The notes: a model not told the origin generated them from the sequence alone. A DNA stretch of 64,000 nt from Jannaschia pagri (GCF_019655435.1 NZ_BPFH01000004.1:397564-461563); one strand, 5' to 3'; shown: positions 43,222-53,599, counted from the stretch's first letter. A program made the numbers and translations.

Positions 43222-44634
43222 ATGTCTGCCCCCGTCGTCACCCGCATCGCCCCATCGCCCACGGGCACTATGCACATCGGCACCGCGCGCACCGCGTTGT
43301 TCAATTGGTTGTTTGCTCGGGCGCAGGGCGGGCGGTTCCTGTTGCGGGTCGAAGATACGGATCGCGCCCGCTCCACCCCTGAGGCGACGGAGGCGATTTA
43401 CGGGGGCCTGCGCTGGCTGGGCCTGGATTGGGACGGTGACGCCGTCAGCCAGTTCAATAACGTCCCACGCCACGCTGATGTGGCCGCGCAGATGTTGGCC
43501 GCTGGCACGGCATACAAGTGTTTCGCGACCCAAGAGGAAGTCGCAGCCTTTCGAGAGGCCGCGCGGGCCGAGGGTCGGTCAACGCTCTATCATTCCCCGT
43601 GGCGCGACACGCCCGCCGATCAGCATCCGGACGCGCCGTTTGTGGTGCGCCTGAAAGCGCCACGGGACGGCGAAACCGTGATCGACGATGCGGTGCAAGG
43701 AAAGGTGACGTTCCAGAACGAGCAGTTGGACGATATGGTCCTTCTGCGCTCCGACGGGACGCCGACCTATATGTTGGCCGTGGTTGTGGACGACCACGAC
43801 ATGGGGATCACCCACGTTATTCGTGGCGACGACCACCTGAACAACGCCGCACGTCAGGCGCAGATCTTCGACGCGATGGGATGGCCGCAGCCCGTGTGGG
43901 CGCATATTCCCCTGATCCACGGCGCAGACGGCAAGAAGTTGTCCAAGCGTCACGGCGCGACGGGGGTCGAGGAATACGCCGCCATGGGCTTTCCCGCAGA
44001 GGCAATGCGCAACTACCTGGCGCGTCTGGGTTGGAGCCATGGGGATGACGAGTTCTTCACCGATGCCCAAGCCCTGGAGTGGTTCGATCTGGAGGGAATC
44101 GGTAAGGCCCCGGCGCGGTTGGACCTCAAGAAACTGGAGAACATCTCGGGTCAGCATCTGACCCAGATGGAGGATGCCGCGATCTTGGAGGCCGCCTGCG
44201 ACTTCGCGGCCCGCGACGGTCGCGCCGCGCCCAATCGCGATGCGCTGTTGCCGGCGATCCCATTTGTCAAAGAAGCGAGCAAAACCCTGGGTCAGATCCT
44301 GGACCGGGCCCACTTCGCCTTGACCGTGCGCCCCATCGAGCCGGAGCCGAAGGCAGCGAAGGCGCTCGATCCGGTATCCCGTGGTATACTGTTTGAATTG
44401 ACGCCGCACCTGCAAACTGCTACGTGGTCGCGCGACGCGTTGGAGGGCGCGGTGGGGTATGTGGCCGAGGCACGGGGCCTGGGCTTGGGCAAGTTGGCGG
44501 CACCGCTCCGGGCGGCGCTGGCCGGGCGCACGGCAACCCCCAGTGTCTTCGACATGATGCTTGTCCTCGGACAGGCGGAGACCTTGGCCCGTATTGCAGA
44601 TGTGGCCGCTGACCCAGGGGCACAAGAGGACTGA
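43222..44634 (+). CDS. gltX: Glutamate--tRNA ligase
   Basis: Charges tRNA-Glu, and possibly tRNA-Gln for later amidation. The 470-aa class I synthetase has the HIGH box in [16 protein letters not shown] (HIGT variant) and KLSKRHG as the KMSKS loop, with normal length. It follows the hairpin region and precedes gltA by 93 nt on the same strand. Confidence 0.97.
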   Translation: MSAPVVTRIAPSPTGTMHIGTARTALFNWLFARAQGGRFLLRVEDTDRARSTPEATEAIYGGLRWLGLDWDGDAVSQFNNVPRHADVAAQMLAAGTAYKCFATQEEVAAFREAARAEGRSTLYHSPWRDTPADQHPDAPFVVRLKAPRDGETVIDDAVQGKVTFQNEQLDDMVLLRSDGTPTYMLAVVVDDHDMGITHVIRGDDHLNNAARQAQIFDAMGWPQPVWAHIPLIHGADGKKLSKRHGATGVEEYAAMGFPAEAMRNYLARLGWSHGDDEFFTDAQALEWFDLEGIGKAPARLDLKKLENISGQHLTQMEDAAILEAACDFAARDGRAAPNRDALLPAIPFVKEASKTLGQILDRAHFALTVRPIEPEPKAAKALDPVSRGILFELTPHLQTATWSRDALEGAVGYVAEARGLGLGKLAAPLRAALAGRTATPSVFDMMLVLGQAETLARIADVAADPGAQED

Positions 44635-44727
44635 TCCCCGTTTCTCATCTCTGATCAACATCGCGAGACGCGTTATATATCAATGGGCTGCCGACCAGAC
44701 CCGGTTGGCCTCGACGAAAGGACGAAC

Positions 44728-46023
44728 ATGGCAGACACCGACAAGACCGCCACGATGACCATTGCCGGCGAGAGCTATGACCTCCCGATCTACACACCGA
44801 CAGCGGGGCCAGACGTTGTCGATATCGGTAAGCTCTATGGGAAGGCGGATGTCTTCACCTACGACCCGGGGTTCACATCGACGGCGGCCTGTACGTCCGA
44901 GATCACCTATATCGACGGCGAAGCCGGGATCCTGCTGCACCGCGGCTATCCTATTGGGCAACTGGCGGAGAAGTCCCACTACCTAGAGGTGTGCTACCTG
45001 CTGCTGTACGGTGAACTGCCCTCTGCCGCGCAGCTTGAAGAGTTCGAGACGACCATCACGCGGCACACCATGCTGCACGAGCAGATGGGCAACTTCTTCC
45101 GCGGGTTCCGTCGCGATGCGCCGCCCATGGCGGTCATGGTCGGCGTCGTCGGCGCCATGTCGGCCTTCTACCACGACAGCACGGATATCAACGATCCGCG
45201 CCAGCGCGAGATTGCCTCGCACCGCCTGATCGCCAAGATGCCAACGATCGCGGCCTGGGCCTACAAATACACCGTGGGTCAGCCTTTCGTGTACCCGCGC
45301 AATGACTTGGACTATGCGTCGAACTTCCTGCGCATGTGCTTTGCGGTCCCAGCCGAAGAATACGTGGTCGACCCGATTCTGGCCCGCGCCATGGACCGGA
45401 TCTTTACCCTGCATGCGGATCACGAGCAGAATGCCTCGACCTCGACCGTGCGGCTGGCCTCGTCTTCGGGGGCGAACCCCTTCGCTTGCATCGCGGCGGG
45501 CATCGCCTGTCTCTGGGGTCCGGCCCATGGCGGCGCGAACCAGGCTTGCCTGGAAATGCTGCGGGAAATCGGAAGCGTGGATCGTATCCCTGAGTTCATC
45601 GCCCGCGCGAAGGATAAGAACGATCCTTTCCGCCTGATGGGCTTCGGGCATCGGGTGTATAAGAACTTCGACCCGCGCGCGACGGTCATGAAGCAGAGCG
45701 CTGACGAGGTTCTTGAGCTGCTTGGCGTCGAGAACAACCCGACGCTTCAGGTCGCTAAAGAGCTTGAGAAGCAGGCCCTGGCCGATCCGTATTTCGCCGA
45801 GAAGAAGCTGTTCCCGAACGTCGACTTCTATTCCGGGATCATCCTGGAGGCGATGGGCTTCCCGACCTCCATGTTCACGCCGATCTTTGCGCTGTCGCGG
45901 ACGGTCGGTTGGATTTCCCAGTGGAAGGAACAGCTGTCGGATCCGTCGCTGAAAATCGGTCGTCCCCGTCAGCTTTATACGGGCGCGGGTGAGCGGGACT
46001 ACGTCGAAGTCGAAAACCGCTAA
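44728..46023 (+). CDS. gltA: Citrate synthase (type II)
   Basis: First enzyme of the TCA cycle. The 431-aa hexameric-type protein shows the histidine regions [12 protein letters not shown] and [13 protein letters not shown], and the catalytic aspartate in VDFYSGI. ATG 44728 is preceded by AAAGGA and chosen over an upstream start at 44683. A strong terminator follows. Confidence 0.97.
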   Translation: MADTDKTATMTIAGESYDLPIYTPTAGPDVVDIGKLYGKADVFTYDPGFTSTAACTSEITYIDGEAGILLHRGYPIGQLAEKSHYLEVCYLLLYGELPSAAQLEEFETTITRHTMLHEQMGNFFRGFRRDAPPMAVMVGVVGAMSAFYHDSTDINDPRQREIASHRLIAKMPTIAAWAYKYTVGQPFVYPRNDLDYASNFLRMCFAVPAEEYVVDPILARAMDRIFTLHADHEQNASTSTVRLASSSGANPFACIAAGIACLWGPAHGGANQACLEMLREIGSVDRIPEFIARAKDKNDPFRLMGFGHRVYKNFDPRATVMKQSADEVLELLGVENNPTLQVAKELEKQALADPYFAEKKLFPNVDFYSGIILEAMGFPTSMFTPIFALSRTVGWISQWKEQLSDPSLKIGRPRQLYTGAGERDYVEVENR

Positions 46024-46040
46024 GCGACACAAACAACGAC

Positions 46041-46068
46041 AAAGGCCCGGGATTGCCCGGGCCTTTTT
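46041..46068 (+). terminator. Intrinsic terminator after gltA
   Basis: Perfect 11-bp stem AAAGGCCCGGG/CCCGGGCCTTT with an ATTG loop, and the T-run continuing beyond. It also reads as a terminator on the minus strand (A-run on the other side), serving the convergent DUF6456 gene. Confidence 0.9.
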
Positions 46069-46090
46069 GCGTCTGTCCTGCGCATCCTTG

Positions 46091-47197
46091 TCAGGTCCCT
46101 GCCCCGTCGTAATGGTCCTTGAGACGTTGGAGTGCGATCCGCAGGACGATCTTTCCGGAACGCGCCGACCAGCCCATTCGCTTTTCCGCAGCTTCCAAAC
46201 CTTCGAGAAAACAACAGACCCGCAAGACCACGTCGCCCAGCCCGGGTCCGAGGGCGCGCAACGCCTCCGACACCTTCGCCCGGGCGGAGGCGGATCCGCT
46301 GACGGCATCGTCGGCGCCAAAGCTGCCCCGGTCTCCGGCCGTTAGGAAGCGATCCCAGTTCTGACCCACGCGCGGCCCCATCTGCGCCCGCTCAAAGTCT
46401 TCGCGCAGGCGCTCACCGGCAACCACCAAGTCCATGGGGAGGAACGGTTTGCCATCCTTGTCCTTCTTTCGGGCGAGCATCCCCAGGGGCGACTCGGCCA
46501 GGTTCACTCGCAGCCGCTCCGGCCCGTCCGGGGTGGCGACGTTCCGTTCCACCACGTCCATATGTTGGGTGAGGAACGGGCTGGGTGCCTCGGCCATGCC
46601 CCGGGCCTCGACCTTACGCTTGAGGTCGTCCCCCAACAGACGTTTGAGCGCGGCGCGCCCCTGCTCCGTGATGCGGTAGCGTGTGACCCGCCCCGCCTTG
46701 AAGCACGACACCCAATCCTTCAGCACCATGGCCTGGGCCACGTTTCGCGGCAGCGTAGCGGTCCGTGTCGGGGCCTCCCCCGCCTCGCGCAGGACGGCCG
46801 CTTGGGGCATGCCCTGACCGACTGCAAGAAACGCATTGGCTTCGCACAGGCGACGCAACACGCGCTTCGCTTCGCGGTTGAGCGTGGCATCGTCGACAAG
46901 GGCGGCGCGTTCCGGCATGGCTGACATCGCGGATCTTTCCTTCGCATCGTTTGGGTTCCGTCCCGATTGAGCCACCTGGGCGAGGCGTTCGATCATGTCG
47001 TCCACTAAGGGATCGTCGCGGCGTTGCTCAATGCGGCGGACCTGACGCAGGACCGTCGACGCGGCACACCCCCGCTCGGCGGCAACGGTCCGCAGGGGGC
47101 GTCCCCCATAGGCGTGGGCCACGTAGACCCTGGCGGAATGCGGCACCCATTCGGGATATCCAGCAACCATCTGGTCTGGGGTTGGGGGGACGGACAT
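46091..47197 (-). CDS. DUF6456 helix-turn-helix protein
   Basis: A 368-aa putative regulator. Residues about 33-58 form a helix-turn-helix (LRTVAAERGCAASTVLRQVRR), the middle (about 105-200) looks like a winged-helix region with RYRITEQGRAALKRLL, and the C-terminal 150 residues match DUF6456, ending VLRIALQRLKDHY. The family is typical of Rhodobacteraceae and uncharacterised. It is divergent from the DUF6477 gene across about 205 nt that include a CtrA-like box. Confidence 0.82.
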   Translation of the reverse strand: MSVPPTPDQMVAGYPEWVPHSARVYVAHAYGGRPLRTVAAERGCAASTVLRQVRRIEQRRDDPLVDDMIERLAQVAQSGRNPNDAKERSAMSAMPERAALVDDATLNREAKRVLRRLCEANAFLAVGQGMPQAAVLREAGEAPTRTATLPRNVAQAMVLKDWVSCFKAGRVTRYRITEQGRAALKRLLGDDLKRKVEARGMAEAPSPFLTQHMDVVERNVATPDGPERLRVNLAESPLGMLARKKDKDGKPFLPMDLVVAGERLREDFERAQMGPRVGQNWDRFLTAGDRGSFGADDAVSGSASARAKVSEALRALGPGLGDVVLRVCCFLEGLEAAEKRMGWSARSGKIVLRIALQRLKDHYDGAGT

Positions 47198-47247
47198 AGG
47201 GGGCTCCGGGGAGTTGTGGAAAACTCCGCCAATTCACCCTCGATTGG

Positions 47248-47262
47248 TTACCAACTGGTTAA
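47248..47262. promoter_or_regulatory. CtrA-like box between DUF6456 and DUF6477
   Basis: TTAC-N7-TTAA, one mismatch from TTAA-N7-TTAA, lies 51-65 nt upstream of the DUF6456 start and about 140 nt upstream of DUF6477. It is the same variant, in reverse, as the box at ctrA. Confidence 0.4.
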
Positions 47263-47402
47263 TCTTATCGAGACGGGCAAGAAATGTTTCCAAAACGCAA
47301 ACACCCGAATGGCCCGTTCGCCCCATTACCGCTTGGCGCAACAGAATGTGCGCATCGGTCATTGTGTCAAAAGCAAGGCACACAGATCGAAGGGGCAAGA
47401 CA

Positions 47403-47684
47403 ATGTGCAAGATTACAAAGGAACTCAATGTGATGCGCCGTCCCGACCTATTGGTGCAGGCCGCCAGCCATGGCAGTCACGAGTATGAGCGGCGACGCGA
47501 CCTGCGGCGCATGTTGCGTGTGGCGATTCCCCCAACGGCGCGGGCCGCTTTGGAAAGATTGCTCCCCATCGAGGCCGAATTGGAGAAACGGCGGCGCACG
47601 GGAGCCTCAACCTATAGTCTGACGCGCCATGTGGATATCTTGGTCGCTGTCCTCGCCGAGGCGCGCGCGTTCCGGGGCGCCTGA
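47403..47684 (+). CDS. DUF6477 family protein
   Basis: A 93-aa basic, helical protein resembling DUF6477, an uncharacterised Rhodobacteraceae family (RRPDLLVQAASHG, then RRDLRRML, and a C-terminal TRHVDILVAVLAEARAF). ATG 47403 has AAGGGG upstream; an internal ATG at the RRPDLL segment is an alternative. It pairs with the divergent DUF6456 gene, so a joint regulatory role is possible. Its stop is 6 nt from that of the convergent MttB-family gene. Confidence 0.75.
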   Translation: MCKITKELNVMRRPDLLVQAASHGSHEYERRRDLRRMLRVAIPPTARAALERLLPIEAELEKRRRTGASTYSLTRHVDILVAVLAEARAFRGA

Positions 47685-47690
47685 GTCGCG

Positions 47691-49220
47691 TCAGATATGG
47701 GCGTCGGGCATCTCTGATTTCCGGCGCACGACGTAGTCGCGGAGCTCGTCGCGGATCGCCGGGTCGAGCGCAGGGGCCTCATAGGCCGCCAACATCGCCT
47801 CGACCTTGGCCGAGGCCAGCGCACGGGTGTCGCGGGCCCCTTCCTCGGCCCAGGTCTCAAACGGTTTGTAGTCAAGCAACCCCGATCGCCAGAACGCATT
47901 TTCATAGTGGGTCTGCGTATGGGCGCATCCGAGGTAATGGCCGCCCGGTCCAACCTCTCGGATCGCGTCGAGCGCCTGGCTTTCATCGGTGACAGCCACG
48001 CCCTGCGCCATCTTGTGCAAAATCCCTAACTGGTCGGCATCCATGACAAATTTCTCAAAATCCGCGACCAGCCCCCCTTCGAGCCACCCGCAGGCATGCA
48101 GCATGAAATTGACGCCAGCGAGGAGCCCCGCATTCAAAGAATTGGCAGATTCGTAGGCGGCTTGGGCGTCGGGCAACTTTGACCCACAAAACGCCCCGCC
48201 GCTGCGATACGGCAGCCCCAAGCGGCGCGCCAATTGCCCCGCACCATAGGTGATCTGCGCCGCCTCTGGCGTCCCAAAGGTCGGAGCGCCGGAGTTCATA
48301 TCGATGGAGGTCACGAAAGCGCCAAAGATCACGGGCGCTCCGGGACGAACAAGCTGACTATAGGCGACCCCGGCCATGACCTCGGCCAAAACCTGGGTCA
48401 GCGTGCCCGCCACCGAGACGGGCGCCATGGCCCCGCCTACGATAAACGGAGAGATGATGCACGCCTGATTCGCGGTGGCGTAGGTCTCCAATGCGCCCAT
48501 CATGATCGAATCAAAGGTCAGCGGGGAATTAATGTTGATGAGCGACACCATGGCCGTTCGATCCTTGAGTCCCCCAAACAGGATCTCGCACATCTCCACA
48601 GAATCGCGGGCCCTGCTCGGCTCTGTGACGGACCCCATGAAGGGTTTGTCGGTCAGGGTCATATGGGCCATCAGCATATCGAAATGGCGTTTATTCACCG
48701 GTATATCCGTCGGCTCGCAAACCGTCCCGCCCGAATGGTGGAGCCAGGGGGACATATGGCCCAGCTTCACGAAGGTTTCGAAATCGGCCATCGTTGCGTA
48801 GCGCCGCCCGCCCCCATCGCGGACGAAAGGAGGGCCGTACACCGGCGCGAGGACAAGGTTGCGACCGCCGATCTCTACGGCTCGGTCCGGGTTGCGCGCG
48901 ATCTGAGTGAAGGACTTTGGTGCGCTTGAGCAGAGTTTGCGGGCCAGACCACGGGGCAGCCGCACCGTTTCGCCCTGAACATCGGCCCCCGCATCGCGCC
49001 AACGGGCCAGCGCCGCAGGGTTTTCCACAAAGGCGACGCCCACCTCCGCCAGGACGGTTTCCGCGTTTGCTTCAATGATCTCCAAGGCTTCGTCGTTGAG
49101 CAGATCAAAGTCTGGGATATTGCGCAGGATCGTTGCGGCGGTTTCGACCTGCGTCGTGGTGCGCGCGGCCCGTCGCGCCGCGCCCCCGCCGCTGCGCCGT
49201 CTGCGTGCTGTCTCTGCCAT
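47691..49220 (-). CDS. MttB-family (trimethylamine/glycine betaine) methyltransferase, non-pyrrolysine type
   Basis: A 509-aa barrel protein of the trimethylamine methyltransferase superfamily, which moves a methyl from a quaternary or tertiary amine to a corrinoid protein. It reads through without an in-frame amber codon, so it belongs to the non-pyrrolysine group that includes glycine-betaine methyltransferases. Family segments include GGTVCEPTD, LININSPLTFD and GGHYLGCAHTQTHYENAFW. ATG 49220 has GGAGG 8 nt ahead. No corrinoid protein or activase is in the window, so the methyl acceptor is unclear. Confidence 0.88.
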   Translation of the reverse strand: MAETARRRRSGGGAARRAARTTTQVETAATILRNIPDFDLLNDEALEIIEANAETVLAEVGVAFVENPAALARWRDAGADVQGETVRLPRGLARKLCSSAPKSFTQIARNPDRAVEIGGRNLVLAPVYGPPFVRDGGGRRYATMADFETFVKLGHMSPWLHHSGGTVCEPTDIPVNKRHFDMLMAHMTLTDKPFMGSVTEPSRARDSVEMCEILFGGLKDRTAMVSLININSPLTFDSIMMGALETYATANQACIISPFIVGGAMAPVSVAGTLTQVLAEVMAGVAYSQLVRPGAPVIFGAFVTSIDMNSGAPTFGTPEAAQITYGAGQLARRLGLPYRSGGAFCGSKLPDAQAAYESANSLNAGLLAGVNFMLHACGWLEGGLVADFEKFVMDADQLGILHKMAQGVAVTDESQALDAIREVGPGGHYLGCAHTQTHYENAFWRSGLLDYKPFETWAEEGARDTRALASAKVEAMLAAYEAPALDPAIRDELRDYVVRRKSEMPDAHI

Positions 49221-49521
49221 ATCGCGCACCTCCGAGAGCTATGGCTAAGGGGTAACGCGGGGTTGGTGGCTCTCCCGCCCCGAAGAACGCCCTTTCCTGC
49301 GCAAAAACGACATCTGCCGATTAATCCCGAGATGGTGGCAAGCGACCGTACAATGAGCAGGCCGATCCCCGGAGCAGGCCGATCCCCTTGGGCGCGGCAC
49401 CTGGCCCCGCGTGCTCGCAGACCACTGGTGCCAGCAGCCCCGGACGGTTGCTCACTCACTGCAGGCGCGCGAGCGCAGCATTTCCCTTGCCGCGCAGGGG
49501 CGACGTCACTAGAGCCACGCC
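49221..49521. other. Divergent region upstream of guaA
   Basis: About 300 nt between the MttB-family gene and guaA. It contains a short tandem repeat at 49355-49387 and no supported gene. Confidence 0.4.
49355..49387. repeat. Two tandem copies of a 16-nt sequence
   Basis: GAGCAGGCCGATCCCC occurs at 49355-49370 and 49372-49387, one base apart (17-nt period). Function unknown; perhaps slippage or a double binding site. Confidence 0.6.
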
Positions 49522-51105
49522 ATGACCAAATCCCATGATCGCCTCCTCATCATTGATTTCGGCAGCCAAGTTACCCAGCTCATCGCGCGCCGCCTCCGCG
49601 AGCTGAACGTCTACTGCGAAATCCATCCGTTCCAGCGCGTGACGGCTGACTTTTTGGCCGATTTCGCACCGAAAGCCGTGATCCTGTCTGGCGGTCCGGC
49701 CAGTGTCGTGAACCCGGACTCCCCTCGTCCACCGGCTAAGGTGTTTGACCTGGGCGTGCCCGTTTTGGGGATCTGCTACGGACAGCAAGTCATGATGCAG
49801 ATGCTGGGCGGCCAAGTGGATGGCGGCAAGATCTCTGGCGGCGGAGGCACGGCGGAGTTCGGTCGCGCGCATGTCTCGCCAGTCGGTGACCTAGATTTGT
49901 TGCAAGGATGGTTCACCGGACCAGACAGCACGGGCCGGGAACAGGTATGGATGTCCCACGGCGACCATGTCAGCCGCTTGGCGCCCGGGTTCCAGGTCTT
50001 TGGGACATCGCCCAACGCGCCCTACGCGATCACAGCGGACACGGACCGTCGCTTTTACGCGGTGCAGTTCCACCCGGAGGTCCACCACACGCCGAAGGGA
50101 TCCCGCCTGTACGAAAACTTCGTTCAGCTGGCGGGGTTTGATGGCGACTGGACGATGGCCGGTTACCGGGAGCAAGCCGTTAACGCGATCCGGGAACAGG
50201 TCGGCGATGCGCGTGTGATCTGCGCCCTATCTGGCGGCGTTGACAGTTCGGTCGCGGCCGCCCTCATCCATGAGGCCATCGGCGATCAACTCACCTGTGT
50301 TTTCGTCGACCATGGCCTGTTGCGGAAGGATGAGGCGTCGGAGGTCGTGGGAATGTTCCGCGATCACATGAACTTGTCGGTCATCCACGCCGAGGAACAA
50401 GACCTCTTCCTAGGAGAGTTGGAAGGCGTCAGCGACCCGGAGACGAAGCGGAAGATCATCGGCAAGCTCTTCATCGACGTTTTCCAGAAATACGCAGACC
50501 AGATCGAGGGGGCGGCGTTCCTTGCCCAGGGGACGCTTTACCCCGATGTGATCGAATCAGTGTCGTTTAGTGGCGGTCCTTCGGTCACGATCAAGAGCCA
50601 CCACAACGTTGGCGGATTGCCCGAAAAGATGGGCCTGAAGCTGGTCGAACCGCTCCGGGAACTCTTTAAGGACGAGGTCCGCGCCTTGGGCCGTGAACTT
50701 GGACTCCCGCCCAGCTTTATCGGGCGCCACCCCTTCCCCGGACCCGGCCTTGCAATCCGCTGCCCCGGAGAGATCACGCGCGCAAAACTCGACATTCTGC
50801 GTGAGGCGGACGCCGTCTATATCGACCAGATCCGCAAGCATGGCCTCTACGATGAGATCTGGCAGGCGTTTGTTGCGATTCTCCCAGTGCGCACGGTGGG
50901 CGTTATGGGCGATGGCCGGACGTATGACTACGCCTGTGCCCTTCGTGCCGTGACCAGCGTCGACGGGATGACGGCGGATTACTATCCGTTCAGCCACGAG
51001 TTTCTGGGCGAGACCGCAACGCGGATTATCAATGAGGTTCCCGGGATCAACCGTGTGACCTACGACATCACGTCCAAACCGCCTGGAACCATCGAGTGGG
51101 AGTGA
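49522..51105 (+). CDS. guaA: GMP synthase (glutamine-hydrolysing)
   Basis: Converts XMP to GMP with glutamine and ATP. The 527-aa protein has a class I amidotransferase domain (GICYGQQVM nucleophile, FHPEVHHT), the PP-loop [10 protein letters not shown] at about residue 237, and the C-terminal dimerisation domain ending PPGTIEWE. The length is standard. Confidence 0.97.
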   Translation: MTKSHDRLLIIDFGSQVTQLIARRLRELNVYCEIHPFQRVTADFLADFAPKAVILSGGPASVVNPDSPRPPAKVFDLGVPVLGICYGQQVMMQMLGGQVDGGKISGGGGTAEFGRAHVSPVGDLDLLQGWFTGPDSTGREQVWMSHGDHVSRLAPGFQVFGTSPNAPYAITADTDRRFYAVQFHPEVHHTPKGSRLYENFVQLAGFDGDWTMAGYREQAVNAIREQVGDARVICALSGGVDSSVAAALIHEAIGDQLTCVFVDHGLLRKDEASEVVGMFRDHMNLSVIHAEEQDLFLGELEGVSDPETKRKIIGKLFIDVFQKYADQIEGAAFLAQGTLYPDVIESVSFSGGPSVTIKSHHNVGGLPEKMGLKLVEPLRELFKDEVRALGRELGLPPSFIGRHPFPGPGLAIRCPGEITRAKLDILREADAVYIDQIRKHGLYDEIWQAFVAILPVRTVGVMGDGRTYDYACALRAVTSVDGMTADYYPFSHEFLGETATRIINEVPGINRVTYDITSKPPGTIEWE

Positions 51106-51118
51106 CGTCCTGTGAGTA

Positions 51119-51140
51119 TCAGGGCACCGAACGGCCCTGA
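51119..51140 (+). terminator. Hairpin after guaA, probable terminator
   Basis: TCAGGGC/GCCCTGA 7-bp stem with an 8-nt loop, 13 nt past the guaA stop, followed by a CT-rich tail rather than a clean T-run. It lies between convergent genes. Confidence 0.45.
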
Positions 51141-51185
51141 CACTCTCTCTTGTCAGCTAGGCCGACCGTCGTAGCCTGACCATCG

Positions 51186-51458
51186 TCACCCCGCTGGCCG
51201 ACAATAAGGCAGATCGCACTCAACGTCATACCGAATCATCAAGCCCGCCCCCGGGATGTCGACGATCAGAGCGGAGGCGCTGTACCACCATCGGCCCGTG
51301 CCCCCATCCGCCGTCGCCGCATCGCAGGTCTTACCCAGATAGTAGGTCTTCCCTGGCTCGGATATAATGACGGCGCCATGGGCGTTGCAGCGATAGCCCG
51401 GATTTGCCTGTGCCACGGTGGCACAAGCGATGAGGGCGATGACAATCAAGTTTCGCAC
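51186..51458 (-). CDS. Small exported protein, 90 aa, function unknown
   Basis: GTG 51458, with GGAGG 7 nt ahead, begins a clear signal peptide (RNLIVIALIACATVAQA) cleaved near residue 18. The mature protein of about 70 residues has four cysteines (YRCNAHG, KTCDAAT, VECDLPYC) that could form two disulfides in the periplasm. I recognise no family. An upstream frame to 51614 overlaps the GNAT gene and is unlikely to be translated. Confidence 0.7.
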   Translation of the reverse strand: MRNLIVIALIACATVAQANPGYRCNAHGAVIISEPGKTYYLGKTCDAATADGGTGRWWYSASALIVDIPGAGLMIRYDVECDLPYCRPAG

Positions 51459-51507
51459 AAGGTGACCTCCAAAGACCATTACCCGTCGCAACCTAGGGAA
51501 GCGCCGA

Positions 51508-52008
51508 TCACCTGTCACCAACATGTGGGCTTCGCCGCTCCAGAAAGATGACGTCCCGCCAGCGACCCACCAAGGGGCCATGTTCCATGCGGCCCAACCG
51601 CTCGCGCGTGCCAATCACCTGAAAGCCGCAGGATCGGTGCAGCGCCAGGCTCGCGCGGTTCTCCGGGAAGATCTGGGCGACCAACGTCCACCAACCTGCA
51701 GCCTCACTGTCCGCGATCAACCGATCCAGCATCGCGCGACCAATCCCGCGGCCAGCGGCGCGGGCGGCCACATAGGTGCTGACCTCGCCGACGCCGGAAT
51801 AGACTGCCCGCTTCGATGTGCCCGCGACCCCCGCGAATCCGGCAAGCATCCCATCGCGTTCGGCCACAATGGCTAGGTCAAAGCCCGCGTCGAACTCCTC
51901 CCACCCCATGGGATCGGCCCGGAAAGATGCGTGACCCGTTGCCAAACCTTCGGCGTGGATCTCCCGGATCTCTAACCCATCCGTTTTGCGCGGTGCCCGT
52001 AGCCTCAT
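51508..52008 (-). CDS. GNAT family N-acetyltransferase (phosphinothricin acetyltransferase-like)
   Basis: A 166-aa acetyl-CoA-dependent N-acetyltransferase. It shows the acetyl-CoA loop in RAAGRGIGRAMLDRLI, the ENRASLALHRSCGF segment and the late GRMEHGPLVGRWRDVI typical of the Pat/Bar-like subgroup, which acts on small amino acids or their analogues. Its start overlaps the stop of the HerA-like gene by ATGA. Substrate unknown. Confidence 0.87.
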   Translation of the reverse strand: MRLRAPRKTDGLEIREIHAEGLATGHASFRADPMGWEEFDAGFDLAIVAERDGMLAGFAGVAGTSKRAVYSGVGEVSTYVAARAAGRGIGRAMLDRLIADSEAAGWWTLVAQIFPENRASLALHRSCGFQVIGTRERLGRMEHGPLVGRWRDVIFLERRSPHVGDR

Positions 52009-53555
52009 CGCCCACGAAAGAGGCCGCCCAAGACCCCCCGAACGATGGCTTTGCCCGCCCGCGTGCCGAGGCTACGCGCCATGGATTTGGCAAAGGCTTG
52101 TACGACGGAATCGCCCCGACGGCTGCGGGGTCGGGCGGTGGAGCGGCTGACGCGTCCACCGGTGTAGCGGCGTCCGGCCTTGTATTCCCGCTCCCTGACC
52201 TCGACCTCTTCTTCCTCGCGTTCCGCCGCCTCAGCGGCTTCGGCGGCGGCTTTGGCACGGGCGGTCAGGATCTCGAAGGCAGATTCGCGGTCGATGGTCG
52301 CCTCATATCGCCCCGCGATTGGCGATGCGTTGATCACCGCGCGCCGCTCCGCATCCGTGATCGGGCCCAGTTGCGATGCCGGAGGGCGGATCAAGGTCCG
52401 CTCCGCCACGCCGGGGATCCCCTTGCGTTCTAACAAAGAGGTGACCGCCTCGCCCACGCCAACCTCTCGAATGGCGTCTTCGATGTCAAAGCGCGGGTTC
52501 TCGCGGTAGTTCTGTGCGGCCTGTCGCAGGGCGCGCCGGTCCTTCGCGGTAAAGGCCCGCAAGGCGTGCTGCACGCGGTTGCCCAGTTGGCCCAAGATGT
52601 CTTCGGGAATGTCGTCTGGGTTTTGGGTCACGAAGTAGACCCCGACCCCTTTGGATCGGATCAGCCGCGCCACCTGCTCCACCTTGTCAACGAGGGCACG
52701 CGGCGCGTCGTCAAACAGCAAGTGGGCTTCGTCGAAGAAGAAGACGAGTTTTGGCTTATCCGGGTCGCCGACTTCGGGCAGTTGCTCGAACAACTCGCTG
52801 AGCAACCATAACAGGAATGTCGCATAGAGGCGCGGTGCGGCCATCAGCTTGTCTGCCGCGAGGATATTTACGCGTCCGCGACCGTCTGGGTCGGTCCGTA
52901 TGATGTCCGACAACTCCAGCGCCGGTTCACCGAACAGCAGGTCACCGCCCTGCCCCTCCAACATCAGCAACCGACGCTGGATCGCACCGACCGACGCGGT
53001 GGAGATATTGCCATAGCGCAGGGCCAGGTCTTTGCGGTTTTCACCCGTCCAAACCAACAGAGCCTGCAAGTCCTTCAGGTCCAGCAGTGCCCACCCTTCC
53101 TCATCGGCCACGCGGAAAGCGATGTTCAGAACGCCCTCCTGCGCCTCCGTCAGGTCCATAAGCCGAGCCAAAAGAAGCGGCCCCATTTCCGAGACTGTGG
53201 TGCGCACCGGGTGCCCCGCCTTCCCCCAAAGATCCCAGAACGTGACAGGGCACGCGCGATAGGTCAGATCCAGCCCGATTGTCTGGGCGCGTTCGGTGAA
53301 GGGACCATGGAGCTTGTGCGACGGGGATCCCGCGGCGGCCATACCCGAGAGATCCCCCTTCACATCGGACAGAAACACCGGGACGCCCGCATCGGAAAAC
53401 CCTTGGGCCAGGATTTGCAGCGTCACGGTCTTACCCGTGCCCGTCGCACCGGCAATCAAACCATGGCGATTGGCATAGTCCAACCGCAGCCCTTGGGCCG
53501 TCCCGTAGCCTTCGCCACCCCCGCCGACAAAGACCGTCTTCCCGTTATCGCCCAT
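52005..53555 (-). CDS. HerA-like helicase domain protein (DUF853)
   Basis: A 516-aa P-loop ATPase of the DUF853/HerA-like family. Walker A is AGATGTGKT, Walker B is KLVFFFDEAHLLFDD, and VTQNPDDIPEDIL precedes the arginine region. A charged, Ala/Glu-rich coiled stretch and a basic Arg-rich tail form the last 90 residues, perhaps contacting nucleic acid. ATG 53555 is chosen over 53639. The role of this family in bacteria is not established; DNA translocation is inferred from HerA. Confidence 0.87.
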   Translation of the reverse strand: MGDNGKTVFVGGGGEGYGTAQGLRLDYANRHGLIAGATGTGKTVTLQILAQGFSDAGVPVFLSDVKGDLSGMAAAGSPSHKLHGPFTERAQTIGLDLTYRACPVTFWDLWGKAGHPVRTTVSEMGPLLLARLMDLTEAQEGVLNIAFRVADEEGWALLDLKDLQALLVWTGENRKDLALRYGNISTASVGAIQRRLLMLEGQGGDLLFGEPALELSDIIRTDPDGRGRVNILAADKLMAAPRLYATFLLWLLSELFEQLPEVGDPDKPKLVFFFDEAHLLFDDAPRALVDKVEQVARLIRSKGVGVYFVTQNPDDIPEDILGQLGNRVQHALRAFTAKDRRALRQAAQNYRENPRFDIEDAIREVGVGEAVTSLLERKGIPGVAERTLIRPPASQLGPITDAERRAVINASPIAGRYEATIDRESAFEILTARAKAAAEAAEAAEREEEEVEVREREYKAGRRYTGGRVSRSTARPRSRRGDSVVQAFAKSMARSLGTRAGKAIVRGVLGGLFRGR

Positions 53556-53599
53556 CAAATGCCCCCACCTTAGCCTTACATTAACGTTTTTGAGGCATA

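Noticed and set aside
44983..46320. 445-codon minus-strand ORF opposite gltA
   Set aside because: Antisense to an unmistakable citrate synthase and spans its terminator.
47691..49220. Pyrrolysine-type MttB
   Set aside because: The frame contains no in-frame TAG and is full length without one.
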